This document shows positions 31,975 to 43,281 of a stretch of DNA of 64,000 bases, piece after piece. The DNA comes from Caulobacter endophyticus (GTDB lineage: Bacteria > Pseudomonadota > Alphaproteobacteria > Caulobacterales > Caulobacteraceae): NCBI RefSeq assembly GCF_003116815.1, contig NZ_QDKQ01000043.1, positions 1-64,000 of the forward strand, in the 5' to 3' direction. The stretch's first letter is position 1. Each line of letters starts with the position of its first letter. The notes beneath the pieces are model-generated. The model saw only the letters and a program-made list of their open reading frames with translations, made no database searches and was not told the origin of the DNA. A program made the position numbers and the translations under genes.

Positions 31975-32336
31975 AGCAGGCCCGCCTCGGCGAACTTGGC
32001 GGCGATGATCTCGCCGTCGAACGGTTTCATGATGTATTCGTCGGCGCCGGTGTCGAGCGCCAGGCGAATGTTCTCGACCCGGTTCTCGACCGTGCAGAAC
32101 ACCACCACCGGCGTGTCGCCGCCCGGCTCCTGGCGCAGGCGCTGCAGGAATTCCAGGCCGTTCATCACCGGCATGTTCCAGTCGAGAAGGACGGCGTCGG
32201 GCATGGCCGCGCGACACCAGGCCAGCGCCTCCATGCCGTCGGCGGCCTCGGCGATCTCGAAGCCGATGTCCTCCAACGCACGGCGGGCCACCTTGCGGAT
32301 CACCCGGCTGTCGTCGACGACGAGGCAGGTCTTCAC
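31971..32336 (-). CDS. CheY-like single-domain response regulator
   Basis: A 121-residue lone receiver domain. The acidic pocket is VVDDS, the phosphoacceptor is D52 in VLLDWNMPVMNG, the threonine position reads VVFCTVEN, and the lysine lies in IMKPFDG. It starts with GTG at 32336, preceded by GGAG at 5 bases; a TTG at 32348 lies outside this. It is coupled to cheR. A long stem-loop lies upstream. It may receive phosphate from ChpT-linked or chemotaxis kinases; this is inference from position. Confidence 0.88.
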   Translation of the reverse strand: MKTCLVVDDSRVIRKVARRALEDIGFEIAEAADGMEALAWCRAAMPDAVLLDWNMPVMNGLEFLQRLRQEPGGDTPVVVFCTVENRVENIRLALDTGADEYIMKPFDGEIIAAKFAEAGLL

Positions 32337-32353
32337 GGCGCGCTCCAAATCGC

Positions 32354-32400
32354 GAGCGCGTCAGGCGAAAGTGTGTGCGGTTTCGCCGACTGACGCGCTC
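32354..32400 (-). promoter_or_regulatory. Long stem-loop upstream of the cheY-like gene
   Basis: GAGCGCGTCA (32354-32363) pairs with TGACGCGCTC (32391-32400), and the inner GGCGAAA (32364-32370) pairs with TTTCGCC (32381-32387), giving a 17-bp stem with a 3-base bulge. The 12-mer GCGCTCCAAATC flanks it as a direct repeat (32340 and 32395). There is no T run, so this is a leader structure or operator rather than a clear terminator. Confidence 0.6.
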
Positions 32401-32469
32401 CAAATCCTAGACGGCCAGCATTGGCCGATCCGGGTTAAGGAGCGGTGACGGCGTTGAAAAAGGTGCGTC

Positions 32470-33156
32470 TCAGTCGACGGCGGGAGTCCAGGCGGCGATG
32501 CTGACGCGCTCTTCGGCGATCTCGACGCCGATCTGGCCGCCGGCGGCGCGCACCACCGAATACAGATAGGCCGCCTGCACCCAGGGGCCGCCCAGGCCCT
32601 CGCCCAGCGGCTCGCCCTTCAGGCCGGCCAGCACCTCGGGGCGCAGGCGAGCGCGCGGGCCCACGGCGTCGGCGGTGATCGCCGTGCGGCCGTCGGCGAC
32701 GACGGCGCGCAGCGTGGCCGAGCCGCCGGCGGGCAGGGCGCTGGCGGCGATCTGGGCGATGTTGAGCAGGGCGCGCGAGGCGGCCTTGTTCAGCGGCTGC
32801 GGCGCGATGTCCCAGTTAAGGTTCGGACGCACGTGGGCGAAGACGCCCTGCTGGGCCAGCCGCTCCAGCTCGCGGGAGTCGAAGGACTCGGCCGAGGCCG
32901 AGGCGCCGAAGGCCACGCGGGTGAACTGCAGCAGGTCGGCCAGCTTGCGGGCCGAGCTGCTGATCAGGCTCATGGCGTCGTCGCGCATGTCCTGGGCGCT
33001 GGGGTCTTCCAGCAGGTCCAGGCCCGAGACGATGGCGCTCGCCGGGCTGATGAAGTCGTGACACAGGCGCGCGGCCACCAGGGCGGCGAAATCCGGGCCG
33101 TTGACGTCCAGCGAGACGGCGGGCGCGGGCGAGGCGGGGGCGGCGGTGTCGGTCAT
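32470..33156 (-). CDS. chpT: Histidine phosphotransferase ChpT
   Basis: A 228-residue protein recognised from ALVAARLCHDFISPASAIVS with the phosphorylated His at 33, then LDLLEDPSAQDMRDDAM and ARKLADLLQFTRVAFGAS. The C-terminal half is a degenerate HATPase-like fold without ATP motifs. ChpT passes phosphate from the hybrid kinase CckA to CtrA and CpdR, controlling the cell cycle. This strongly supports a Caulobacterales-type host. It is divergent from the DUF3553 gene and followed by the cheY-like gene. Confidence 0.95.
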   Translation of the reverse strand: MTDTAAPASPAPAVSLDVNGPDFAALVAARLCHDFISPASAIVSGLDLLEDPSAQDMRDDAMSLISSSARKLADLLQFTRVAFGASASAESFDSRELERLAQQGVFAHVRPNLNWDIAPQPLNKAASRALLNIAQIAASALPAGGSATLRAVVADGRTAITADAVGPRARLRPEVLAGLKGEPLGEGLGGPWVQAAYLYSVVRAAGGQIGVEIAEERVSIAAWTPAVD

Positions 33157-33297
33157 GGGCGCGATCTTTGGCGTGATTTGGGGCTTTGGCAAACGTGGCC
33201 GCGAAATCGCTTTCAACCAGGCCGGGTGCAAATCGACGCTGGGCGACGCCGAAAACCGCTCACACTTTGCCTCGCCACGCTCTATCAGGGAGCCGTG

Positions 33298-33486
33298 ATG
33301 GATCCGTTTCTCGAACCCGGCGTGCTGGTGCGCCATCCGGGCCAGCCCGACTGGGGCCTTGGCCAGGTGCAGTCCGTGACCGGCCATCGCGTCACCGTGA
33401 ATTTCGAAGAGGCCGGCAAGCAGACGATCGACGCCCGCGTCGTGAGACTGGTCTTCGTCGGCGACGACCCTAGAGGACAAGCATGA
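33298..33486 (+). CDS. DUF3553 small protein
   Basis: A 62-residue protein. GVLVRHPGQPDWGLGQVQSV and GHRVTVNFEEAGKQTID make an SH3-like/CarD-like beta-barrel of the DUF3553 type. This domain is also found fused to UvrD-like helicases, suggesting nucleic-acid or protein contacts. ATG 33298 has AGGGAG upstream. It overlaps cysQ by 4 bases. The function is unknown. Confidence 0.85.
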   Translation: MDPFLEPGVLVRHPGQPDWGLGQVQSVTGHRVTVNFEEAGKQTIDARVVRLVFVGDDPRGQA

Positions 33487-34262
33487 GCGCCGCCCCCCTT
33501 CCGGCCGACATCGGACGCGACCTGGCCCGTATCGTCGAGGCCGCCGCCGAGGTGATCCTGCCGTTCTGGCGGACCGAGCTCGACGTCGTGCGCAAGGCCG
33601 ACGAGAGCCCCGTGACCGAGGCCGACAAGGCCGGCGAGAAGGTGATCCTGGCCCTGCTGGCCGAGCGCTTTCCCGAAATCCCCGCCATCTCCGAGGAGCA
33701 CGCCTGCGAGTACGGCACGCCCGACTCCATCGGTCCGCGCTTCTTCCTGGTCGATCCGGTGGACGGCACCAAGGCCTTCGTGCGCGGCGATCCCAACTTC
33801 ACCGTCAACATCGGCCTGATCGACGACGGCGTCCCCGTGGCCGGCGCGGTGTGCGCGCCCGCCACCGGCGAGGTGTGGTTCACGGCCGACGGCGGCGTGG
33901 TCAAGCGCGAGGGACCGGGCGGCGCCGAAACGCCGGTGCGCGCGCGCGCCTGGCCGGAGGGGCAGGCCCTGGCCCTGGTCAGCCACACGATGAAGGAAGA
34001 CAAGGCCACGGCGCTGGCCGACCAGTACGGCTTCTCCCTGCGCGCGCCGATGGATTCGTCTATCAAGCTGGCTCGCATCGCCGAGGGCGCGGCCGACATC
34101 TATCCGCGCCACGGGCCGACCATGGAGTGGGACACGGCAGCCGGCCACGCCCTGATCGTCGCCGCCGGCGGACGCTTCACCACGCCCGAAGGCGAGCCGT
34201 TCCTGTACGGCAAGGCCGACCAGGGCTTCCGCAACGGCTGGTTCGTCGCCCGCGGCGCCTGA
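33483..34262 (+). CDS. cysQ: 3'(2'),5'-bisphosphate nucleotidase, inositol-monophosphatase family
   Basis: A 259-residue metal-dependent phosphatase. Motifs are SPVTEADKAGEK, PAISEEHA, the LVDPVDGTKAFVRGDPNFTV core (DPxDGT) and EWDTAAGHALIVAAGG. The block 'K.FvrG...FTVNI' is typical of CysQ, which removes the 3'-phosphate from PAP left by sulfate-activation reactions. A HisN-type histidinol phosphatase is the alternative. It is coupled to the DUF3553 gene. A sulfotransferase-like gene lies 2.3 kb away, an apt but possibly chance link. Confidence 0.85.
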   Translation: MSAAPLPADIGRDLARIVEAAAEVILPFWRTELDVVRKADESPVTEADKAGEKVILALLAERFPEIPAISEEHACEYGTPDSIGPRFFLVDPVDGTKAFVRGDPNFTVNIGLIDDGVPVAGAVCAPATGEVWFTADGGVVKREGPGGAETPVRARAWPEGQALALVSHTMKEDKATALADQYGFSLRAPMDSSIKLARIAEGAADIYPRHGPTMEWDTAAGHALIVAAGGRFTTPEGEPFLYGKADQGFRNGWFVARGA

Positions 34263-34324
34263 TACACAGCCGATACGTTGCATAATGGTCACGGTTGTCG
34301 CGCTCAGCGGCGACCGCGGCCTTC

Positions 34325-34400
34325 CTGCGACTGATTATTATTGCACCCCGGCAATTGCGTACCTAAGAACGCCTCGCAATTTCAGGACAGGGGCCGCGGA
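34325..34400 (+). promoter_or_regulatory. AT-rich control region of the siderophore receptor, possible Fur site
   Basis: GATTATTATTGCA at 34332-34344 and a second AT island nearby (GCAATTGCG, GCAATTTC) lie before the receptor. They resemble the A/T half-sites of Fur boxes, and the receptor type fits iron control. I cannot confirm a full 19-bp match. Confidence 0.3.
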
Positions 34401-34437
34401 TCCTCCCCCGCGACCCGAGCTGGGGTCTCTCGACATA

Positions 34438-36771
34438 ATGCAAATGCCTTCCTCGCCCGCCGTCGCCGGCGTTCGCAGCCAAGCCCGCCGCGCCCTGGGC
34501 GCCGCCGCCGTCGCCGGCGTCGCGGGCCTCGCCCTGGCGCCCGCCGCCTTCGCCGCCGACGCCGATGCGCCAGTCGCCACCGCGCCGGCCTCGGCTGACG
34601 TCCAGGAAGTCTCGGGCGTCGCCGTCGACGCCCGCAAGGCCACCGACATGCAGTCGGGCAAGTACACCGCCCCGCTGGTCGACACCCCGCGCTCGATCAC
34701 GGTGATCTCCAGTCAGATCATCGAGCAGACCGCCGCCACGTCGCTGCAGGACATCCTGCGCACCTCGCCGGGCATCACCTTCGGCGCCGGCGAAGGCGGC
34801 CAGCCGCTGGCCGACCGTCCGTTCATCCGCGGCCAGGCCTCGGGCAACAACATCTTCGTCGACGGCATCCGCGACACCGGCGGCCAGACCCGCGAAGTCT
34901 TCAACCTCGAGCAGGTCGAGGTCATCAAGGGTCCGGACTCGGTCTACAGCGGCCGCGGCTCGGGCGGCGGCAGCATCAACCTGTCGACCAAGTCGCCCAA
35001 GGCCCGCACCTTCGCCGCCGGCTCGGCCGCCGTCGGCACCGACAACTACTACCGCGTCACCGCCGACGGCAACTACGCCTTCGCCGAGAACGCCGCCTTC
35101 CGCCTGAACCTGATGACGACCAAGGGCGACACGCCCGGCCGCGACAGCGTCGACTTCAAACGCTGGGGCCTCGCCCCGTCGCTGGCCTTCGGCATCGACA
35201 CCGCCACCCAGCTGACCTTCAGCTACTACCACCTGGATACCGACCAAGACCCGGACTACGGCATTCCGCTGGCCAGCAAGCGCACCTGGGGCGTGGCCGG
35301 CACCGACAGCCGCACCCGTCCGGCCAGCGGCATCCTCGACGTCTCGCGCGACGCCTATTACGGCCTCGACCGCGACTGGATGAAGACCAAGGCCGACATC
35401 GGCACGATCGCCGTCCGCCACGAGATCAACGACAACTTCTCGGTCCGCCAGGCCTTCCGCTATGGCAAGACGCTGAACGACTACTTCGTCACCAACCCCG
35501 GCGACGGCGGCGCGGCCCAGTTCGTGGCCGGCGAGTGGTGGATGAAGCGCGGCACCAAGTCGCGCTGGAACGAGACCACGACCATCGCCTTCGTCAGCGA
35601 CGTCAGCGGCAAGTTCAACCTGGGCTCGGTCGAGAACAGCTTCAACGCCGGCTTCGAGCTCGGTCGCGAGCAGAACGACAACGCCAGCTACACCTTCTAC
35701 ACCGCCAGCGGCTCGACCTGCCCGGTCGGCTTCACCGGCGCCGGCACCGGCGACTGCACGCGTCTCTACGCGCCGAACCCCAGCGACGCCTGGAGCGGCA
35801 CGATCAACCGCGGTCCGGCTTCGCAATCGAAGACCAAGACCGCCGCGCTCTACGCCTTCGACACGGTCAAGCTCACTGAAAAGCTGCTGCTGAACCTCGG
35901 CGTCCGCTACGACGAGTACGAGACCCGCGGCTACAACGCCGCCTCGACCAACGCCAATGGCGTGATCACCTCGGTCACCTACACGACGGTGCCCAAGACC
36001 AGCTGGGACTTCGTCAACTATCAGGTCGGCCTGAACTACAAGCCGACCCCGTCGAGCAGCCTGTACGTCTCCTACGCCACCTCCTCGACCCCGCCGACCA
36101 TCTCGTCGGGCGACCAGAACACGGCCGGCGGCACCGGCACCGGCAACCTGGCCACGACCGTCCTCGATCCGGAAGACACCACCAGCATCGAAGCCGGCGC
36201 CAAGTGGAACCTGTTCGGCGACCAGCTGGCCGTGTCGGGCGCGGTGTTCCGCACCGAGCGCAAGAACGCCCAGATCCAGGTCGAGGTCGGCGTCTACGAA
36301 CAGGCCGGCGAAACTCGCGTCCAGGGCGTCGAACTGGGCGTTTCCGGCAAGATCACACCGGCCTGGCAGGTGTTCGGCGGCTATACCTACATGGATAGCG
36401 AGCTGGTCCGCGGCGCCTACAACAACGTCAACGTCGGCGACCCGCTGGCCAACACGCCGAAGAACACCTTCAGCCTGTTCACGACCTACCGCGTGCTGCG
36501 TCCGCTCACCATCGGCGGCGGCGCCTACTACGTGTCGAAGACCTTCGGCGGCAACCAGGGCGGCGCCGGCGGCGGCGCCAGCGGCATCTACATCCCGTCC
36601 TACACCCGCTACGACGCCTTCGCTTCGTACCGCGTCAACGACAAGGTCGACCTGCAGCTGAACGTCCAGAACCTGACGGACGAACGCTACATCCTGCGCA
36701 CCAACGGCGTGCACCACGCCGACCCGGCGCCGGCCCGTCAGACCATGCTGACGCTGAACGTCCGCTACTGA
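34438..36771 (+). CDS. TonB-dependent siderophore receptor (Fiu/catecholate type)
   Basis: A 777-residue outer-membrane receptor. A long signal region ends at APAAFAADADA. The plug shows YTAPLVDTPRSITVISSQII, LQDILRTSPGITFGAGEGG, ADRPFIRGQASGNNIFVDGI, EQVEVIKGPDSVYSGRGSGG. The barrel closes with QTMLTLNVRY, ending in an aromatic. 'DTPRSITV' and 'GRGSGGGSINL' are the hallmarks of siderophore receptors such as Fiu. It should import a ferric catechol complex with TonB energy. The start at 34438 gives the normal signal length. A perfect terminator follows. Confidence 0.93.
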   Translation: MQMPSSPAVAGVRSQARRALGAAAVAGVAGLALAPAAFAADADAPVATAPASADVQEVSGVAVDARKATDMQSGKYTAPLVDTPRSITVISSQIIEQTAATSLQDILRTSPGITFGAGEGGQPLADRPFIRGQASGNNIFVDGIRDTGGQTREVFNLEQVEVIKGPDSVYSGRGSGGGSINLSTKSPKARTFAAGSAAVGTDNYYRVTADGNYAFAENAAFRLNLMTTKGDTPGRDSVDFKRWGLAPSLAFGIDTATQLTFSYYHLDTDQDPDYGIPLASKRTWGVAGTDSRTRPASGILDVSRDAYYGLDRDWMKTKADIGTIAVRHEINDNFSVRQAFRYGKTLNDYFVTNPGDGGAAQFVAGEWWMKRGTKSRWNETTTIAFVSDVSGKFNLGSVENSFNAGFELGREQNDNASYTFYTASGSTCPVGFTGAGTGDCTRLYAPNPSDAWSGTINRGPASQSKTKTAALYAFDTVKLTEKLLLNLGVRYDEYETRGYNAASTNANGVITSVTYTTVPKTSWDFVNYQVGLNYKPTPSSSLYVSYATSSTPPTISSGDQNTAGGTGTGNLATTVLDPEDTTSIEAGAKWNLFGDQLAVSGAVFRTERKNAQIQVEVGVYEQAGETRVQGVELGVSGKITPAWQVFGGYTYMDSELVRGAYNNVNVGDPLANTPKNTFSLFTTYRVLRPLTIGGGAYYVSKTFGGNQGGAGGGASGIYIPSYTRYDAFASYRVNDKVDLQLNVQNLTDERYILRTNGVHHADPAPARQTMLTLNVRY

Positions 36772-36804
36772 TCCCTTCGCCCTGGCGAAAAGATCACCTG
36801 AAGA

Positions 36805-36835
36805 CCCCGCCCGGAGCGATCCGGGCGGGGTTTTT
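36805..36835 (+). terminator. Terminator of the siderophore receptor
   Basis: A perfect 11-bp stem CCCCGCCCGGA / TCCGGGCGGGG with a GCGA loop and TTTTT. Confidence 0.92.
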
Positions 36836-36974
36836 GCTTTGGGGACGGCGAGGTCGCGATTTTCGTCCCGTGGGCCGCGAACCGCGTTCGATTTCTCGCC
36901 CTGAACGCGCTGGCGCCAACCTTAAGTTTACCCTTGGTCGCGACAATCCGCCTCATCTTCCCCCGGGAGCTGGG

Positions 36975-39644
<2,670 letters not shown>

Positions 39645-39717
39645 CGGTCCCCCAGACAGCGCCCTTTTCAGCTACCGGCGTTACGGGCTAATCCTCCTGC
39701 CAATCAGGGGGATCCGC

Positions 39718-41385
39718 ATGACGGACACGACTGCCGGCGCCGCTCAGGAGAAGGGCGCCTCGATGCGCACGGTTGTGGCGGCCTCGTCGGCAGGCACGGC
39801 CTTCGAGTGGTACGACTTCTTCATCTTCGGCAGCCTGGCCCAGGTCATTTCCAAGACCTTCTTCACGGGCCTGTCCGACACCGCCGGCTACGTGGCGGCT
39901 CTGGCCCTGTTCGGCGTCGGCTTCGCCTTCCGGCCGCTGGGGGCGCTGGTGTTCGGCAAGATCGGCGACCAGGCCGGCCGCAAGGGCGCGTTCCTGGCCA
40001 CGGTGCTGCTGATGGGCGGCGCCACCTTCGCCATCGCCCTGTTGCCCACCTTCCAGCAGGCGGGGATCATCGCCCCGATCCTGCTGATCATCCTGCGCTG
40101 CGTGCAGGGCTTCGCCCTGGGCGGAGAATATGGCGGGGCGGCGATCTACGTCGCCGAGCATTCCCCGCCCGGCCTGCGGGGCCGAGCCACCTCGTGGGTG
40201 CAGAGCTCGGCGTCGCTGGGCCTGTTCGCGGCGCTGATGGTCATACTGGCGACCCGCTGGGCGCTGGGCGCGCTCGTGGGGCCTGAAGCCTTCGACGACT
40301 GGGGCTGGCGCATCCCGTTCGCCGTTTCGATCGGCCTTCTGGCGGTCTCGGTCTGGATGCGCCTGAAGCTCAGCGAAAGCCCGACCTTCGCCAGGATGAA
40401 GGAAGAGGGCGCGGCGTCCAAGGCGCCCTATGCCGAGGCCTTCGGGCAGTGGAAGAACCTCAAGCTTGTGCTGCTGGCCTTTTTCGCCGTGATGTCGGCC
40501 CAGGGGGCGGTCTGGTACACGACCTTCTTCTACATCCAGACCTTCATGGAGAAGTTCCTGAAGGTCGCGCCCGGCACGATCAACGGCCTGATGATGGGCG
40601 CCGCGGCGGTCAGCGCGGTGCTCTACGTCGTGTTCGGCGCCCTGTCGGATCGGATCGGCCGCAAGCCGGTGATGCTGGGCGGCATGACCCTGGCGCTGGC
40701 CTTCTACTTCCCGGGTTTCCACCTCCTGGAGCGCGCCGCCAATCCGGCTCTCGCCGAGGCTTCGGCGAGGGCGCCGGTCAGCGTCACGGCCGATCCCGCA
40801 GACTGCGCCCTGCAGTTCGACCCCATCGGCAAGGCCGCCTTCGTCTCGTCCTGCGACATCGCCAAGAGCGCCCTGGCCAATGCGGGCGTCTCCTACGCCA
40901 ACCACGCCGCACCGGCCGGGTCCCAGGCGGTGGTCCAGGTGGGCCAGGCGCGCATCGTTTCGCAGAGCGCCAAGGGCCTGCCGGCGGCTGAAGCCAAGGC
41001 CGTGAAGACCGCCAGCGAGGCCGCGATCAAGGCGGCGCTGGTCGAGGCTGGTTATCCGGCCGCGGCCGATCCCGCCCGCATGAACCTCTGGGGCGTGTTC
41101 GGGGTGCTGCTGGTGTTCGTGATCGGGGCCACGGCCCTCTACGGCCCTCTGGCCGCAGCCCTGGTCGAGCTCTTCCCGACCCGGGTGCGCTACACCGCCC
41201 TGTCGCTGCCCTATCACATCGGCACGGGCTGGATCGGCGGCTTCGTGCCGTTCAGCGCCTTCGCCATCGTTGCGGCGGTGGGGGATATCTATGCCGGGCT
41301 CTGGTACCCGGTGATCTTCACCCTGATCAGCGTGCTGGTGACGGCGTTCCTGCTGCCCGAGACGAAGGATCGGTCGCTGGACTGA
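39718..41385 (+). CDS. MHS-family MFS transporter with a large extracytoplasmic insertion
   Basis: A 555-residue member of the metabolite:H+ symporter group (ProP, ShiA, KgtP relatives). TM1 has SSAGTAFEWYDFFIFGSLAQ, the loop GKIGDQAGRKGAF matches MHS motif A, followed by GGEYGGAAIYVAEHSP. Between about residues 340 and 455 there is a ~115-residue hydrophilic segment with two Cys (DCALQF, SSCDIAK). It replaces a short loop between TMs, so the protein is ~110 residues longer than usual. The substrate is unknown. CAGGGGG precedes ATG 39718. Confidence 0.88.
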   Translation: MTDTTAGAAQEKGASMRTVVAASSAGTAFEWYDFFIFGSLAQVISKTFFTGLSDTAGYVAALALFGVGFAFRPLGALVFGKIGDQAGRKGAFLATVLLMGGATFAIALLPTFQQAGIIAPILLIILRCVQGFALGGEYGGAAIYVAEHSPPGLRGRATSWVQSSASLGLFAALMVILATRWALGALVGPEAFDDWGWRIPFAVSIGLLAVSVWMRLKLSESPTFARMKEEGAASKAPYAEAFGQWKNLKLVLLAFFAVMSAQGAVWYTTFFYIQTFMEKFLKVAPGTINGLMMGAAAVSAVLYVVFGALSDRIGRKPVMLGGMTLALAFYFPGFHLLERAANPALAEASARAPVSVTADPADCALQFDPIGKAAFVSSCDIAKSALANAGVSYANHAAPAGSQAVVQVGQARIVSQSAKGLPAAEAKAVKTASEAAIKAALVEAGYPAAADPARMNLWGVFGVLLVFVIGATALYGPLAAALVELFPTRVRYTALSLPYHIGTGWIGGFVPFSAFAIVAAVGDIYAGLWYPVIFTLISVLVTAFLLPETKDRSLD

Positions 41386-41392
41386 GGCTGAA

Positions 41393-41534
41393 GACCCTCC
41401 CCCTGAAGGGAAAGGTGGCCCGAAGGGCCGGAGGGGGAAGGGCCTGCCGAAGTCGAAGACCACGCCGATGTGGGGGATCACATCCCCCTCCGTCGGCTGC
41501 GCCGACACCTCCCCCTTCGGGGGGAGGATCTGGG
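41393..41534. repeat. Composite intergenic repeat element, copy 1
   Basis: One arm is built on CCCTCCCCCTGAAGGG then GGCCCGAAGGGCC, and the other on CCGTCGGCTGCGCCGAC then CCTCCCCCTTCGGGGGGAGG. They are separated by ~45 bases. Read on the minus strand it gives the peptide PTEGDVI...FPLRPFGPP. The same element in opposite orientation lies at 45.6-45.8 kb. It is a REP-doublet-like structure in the gap between convergent genes, able to stop transcription from both sides. Confidence 0.75.
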
Positions 41535-41535
41535 T

Positions 41536-43272
41536 TTAGTGGTCAGCGGCCCGCGCCAGCTTCCATCTGATCTTGGCGCCCTTCTCGGCGCGGACCTGGC
41601 TTTTGAGCACGATCACCCCCGCCTGGCGGGCGTGACCGTGGTCGAAATGCGGGGCGGCCAGGACGGCGACGTCGGGCGCATCGTTGCGCAGCCACCAGCC
41701 GACATTGGACGGCCCCTTGATCAGCACGCTCTTGCCGTCCCGGGCCAGCGAGGCGCGGGCGTCGGGGTGCAGGTGGAAGCTGATCTTGAACGGGTGATAG
41801 CGGCGCGGGCCGTCCAGCTTGGCCTCGGCCATCGGGATCAGGCTGTCCTCGCCGCGCAGTTCGTCGGCGGCCAGGTCTAGGAACAGCCGGCGGGCGTGCT
41901 TGAGGCCAAGGCGCCGCCAGCCGTCATGGACGATGTCGAGCCAGACGCCCTGTTCGCCGTCGTGGCGGCGGGAGTCGACGCTGGTGGCGCCGTCGACCAG
42001 CCAGGGGCCGAGCGCGGCGGCCCGGAAGCCCGACAGCGGCCGGCCGGCCGAGCCCTCGCCCACCGACACCGTCGAAGCCGCGTCGGACAGGCGGAAAGCC
42101 TGGGCGTTGGCGGCCTCGGGGCTCCAGCCGCTGGAGGTGATCAGGCGGTCCTTGCCGCAGATGATTTCCAGCGCCGCCGGTTGGGCGCAGGCCGAGCGGC
42201 TGAGCGCGCCCACGGGCGGCGCGCCGGCGTCGGCCAGCACCTGGATCGTCCCGCCCTGCATTTTCTGGAAGCCGACGTGCGGCATGTCCATCGGCGGGCG
42301 CGGGCCGTGGTCGTCATGGGCCAGGGCGGCGGCGATGCGGGCCGGCTCGACCGTCTCGCCGCCATGGAAGGCCGCCAGCTTGCCGTCGGCCAGGGTGAAG
42401 AAGCGCGCGCCCGACGACAGGCGGTCGATGGCCCGGCTGATCGCCTCGGGCGTCGGGCGGCCGCGCTGGCCCAGGGCGTCGTCCACGGTCAGCAGGTCGA
42501 ACAGCAGCTCCAGCCCGGCCTCTGGCGAGCGCGAGGCGTGGCCGCCGTCTGGCAGCACGATGGCGTCGATGTCACGGGCGACGCGGCGCAGGCCCTCGGC
42601 CATCAGCTGGTCGGCGGCCTTGCCGACCAGGGCTGTGCCGGCGATGGCGACGACCACGGCCCGTTCCAGGGCGCGGTCGGGGGCGTCGGAGGCCTTCATC
42701 AGCTGGCGAGCGCCGCGGGCCACGTCCAGCGCCAGGGCGGCGGCCTCGGCGTCGGAGGCGCCGGGCGACAGGGTCTTGGCGGCGCAGGCCAGATGGAAGG
42801 TGCGGCGCTCCAGGCACTCGCCCGACCACGAGAAGGCGTTCCAGGTTCCGAACACCCGCCGCCAGTCCTGGATCAGCCGCAGGGCCCGGCGCGCGCCTTC
42901 CGGCCCCTGGGCCAGCAGGCCCGGCAGCCAGTCGAAGCGGTGCAGGGCCACGGCGAAGGCCCGCGAGGGGCTGGGGGTGTCGAAGGGGTCGCCTTCGGCC
43001 CCGACCTTCAGGCTCTCGTCGTGCAGGGTCAGCACGCCGTCCAGCAGCTGGCGGCCGCGATGAAGGTCGACGGGGCGGGGATCGTGCGGCCGGGCGGACA
43101 GGCCGACCGGTCGGGGGGCGGTGATCACCGCGCGATGCGGCGGCGAGCCGAACCACTCGCGCTCAAAGGCGGCGCGGACCGAGGCAAGGACCGACCGCGC
43201 CAGCACGACTCCGCGCCGCAGGGGGCGACCGGCGGGCTTGGATGCGGAGGGCGTAGCGGGCGCGCCGTTCAT
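41536..43272 (-). CDS. Heparinase II/III family protein
   Basis: A 578-residue protein. An alpha-toroid region (about 100-300, with FDWLPGLLAQGPEGARRAL and WNAFSWSGECLERRTFHLA) is followed by a beta-sandwich heparinase II/III domain (GGHASRSPEAGLELLFDLL, DMPHVGFQKMQGGTIQVLAD, SRRHDGEQGVWLDIVHDGW). The family comprises polysaccharide lyases, but many bacterial members of this size lie next to rpe/purH in alphaproteobacteria with unknown substrate. There is no obvious signal peptide. It follows rpe by 9 bases, so the two are cotranscribed. Confidence 0.85.
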   Translation of the reverse strand: MNGAPATPSASKPAGRPLRRGVVLARSVLASVRAAFEREWFGSPPHRAVITAPRPVGLSARPHDPRPVDLHRGRQLLDGVLTLHDESLKVGAEGDPFDTPSPSRAFAVALHRFDWLPGLLAQGPEGARRALRLIQDWRRVFGTWNAFSWSGECLERRTFHLACAAKTLSPGASDAEAAALALDVARGARQLMKASDAPDRALERAVVVAIAGTALVGKAADQLMAEGLRRVARDIDAIVLPDGGHASRSPEAGLELLFDLLTVDDALGQRGRPTPEAISRAIDRLSSGARFFTLADGKLAAFHGGETVEPARIAAALAHDDHGPRPPMDMPHVGFQKMQGGTIQVLADAGAPPVGALSRSACAQPAALEIICGKDRLITSSGWSPEAANAQAFRLSDAASTVSVGEGSAGRPLSGFRAAALGPWLVDGATSVDSRRHDGEQGVWLDIVHDGWRRLGLKHARRLFLDLAADELRGEDSLIPMAEAKLDGPRRYHPFKISFHLHPDARASLARDGKSVLIKGPSNVGWWLRNDAPDVAVLAAPHFDHGHARQAGVIVLKSQVRAEKGAKIRWKLARAADH

Positions 43273-43281
43273 GCGGTGGCG

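Noticed and set aside
28171..32448. A 1,425-codon open frame on the plus strand
   Set aside because: It runs through phyK, the entericidin, the sulfotransferase-like gene and antisense to cheR/chpT in another frame. Its Arg/Pro/Ala-rich translation is the usual product of high GC, and it has no motif.
34363..36717. A 784-codon antisense open frame
   Set aside because: It is antisense to the siderophore receptor. It is only a low-complexity Gly/Val/Ala/Asp translation.
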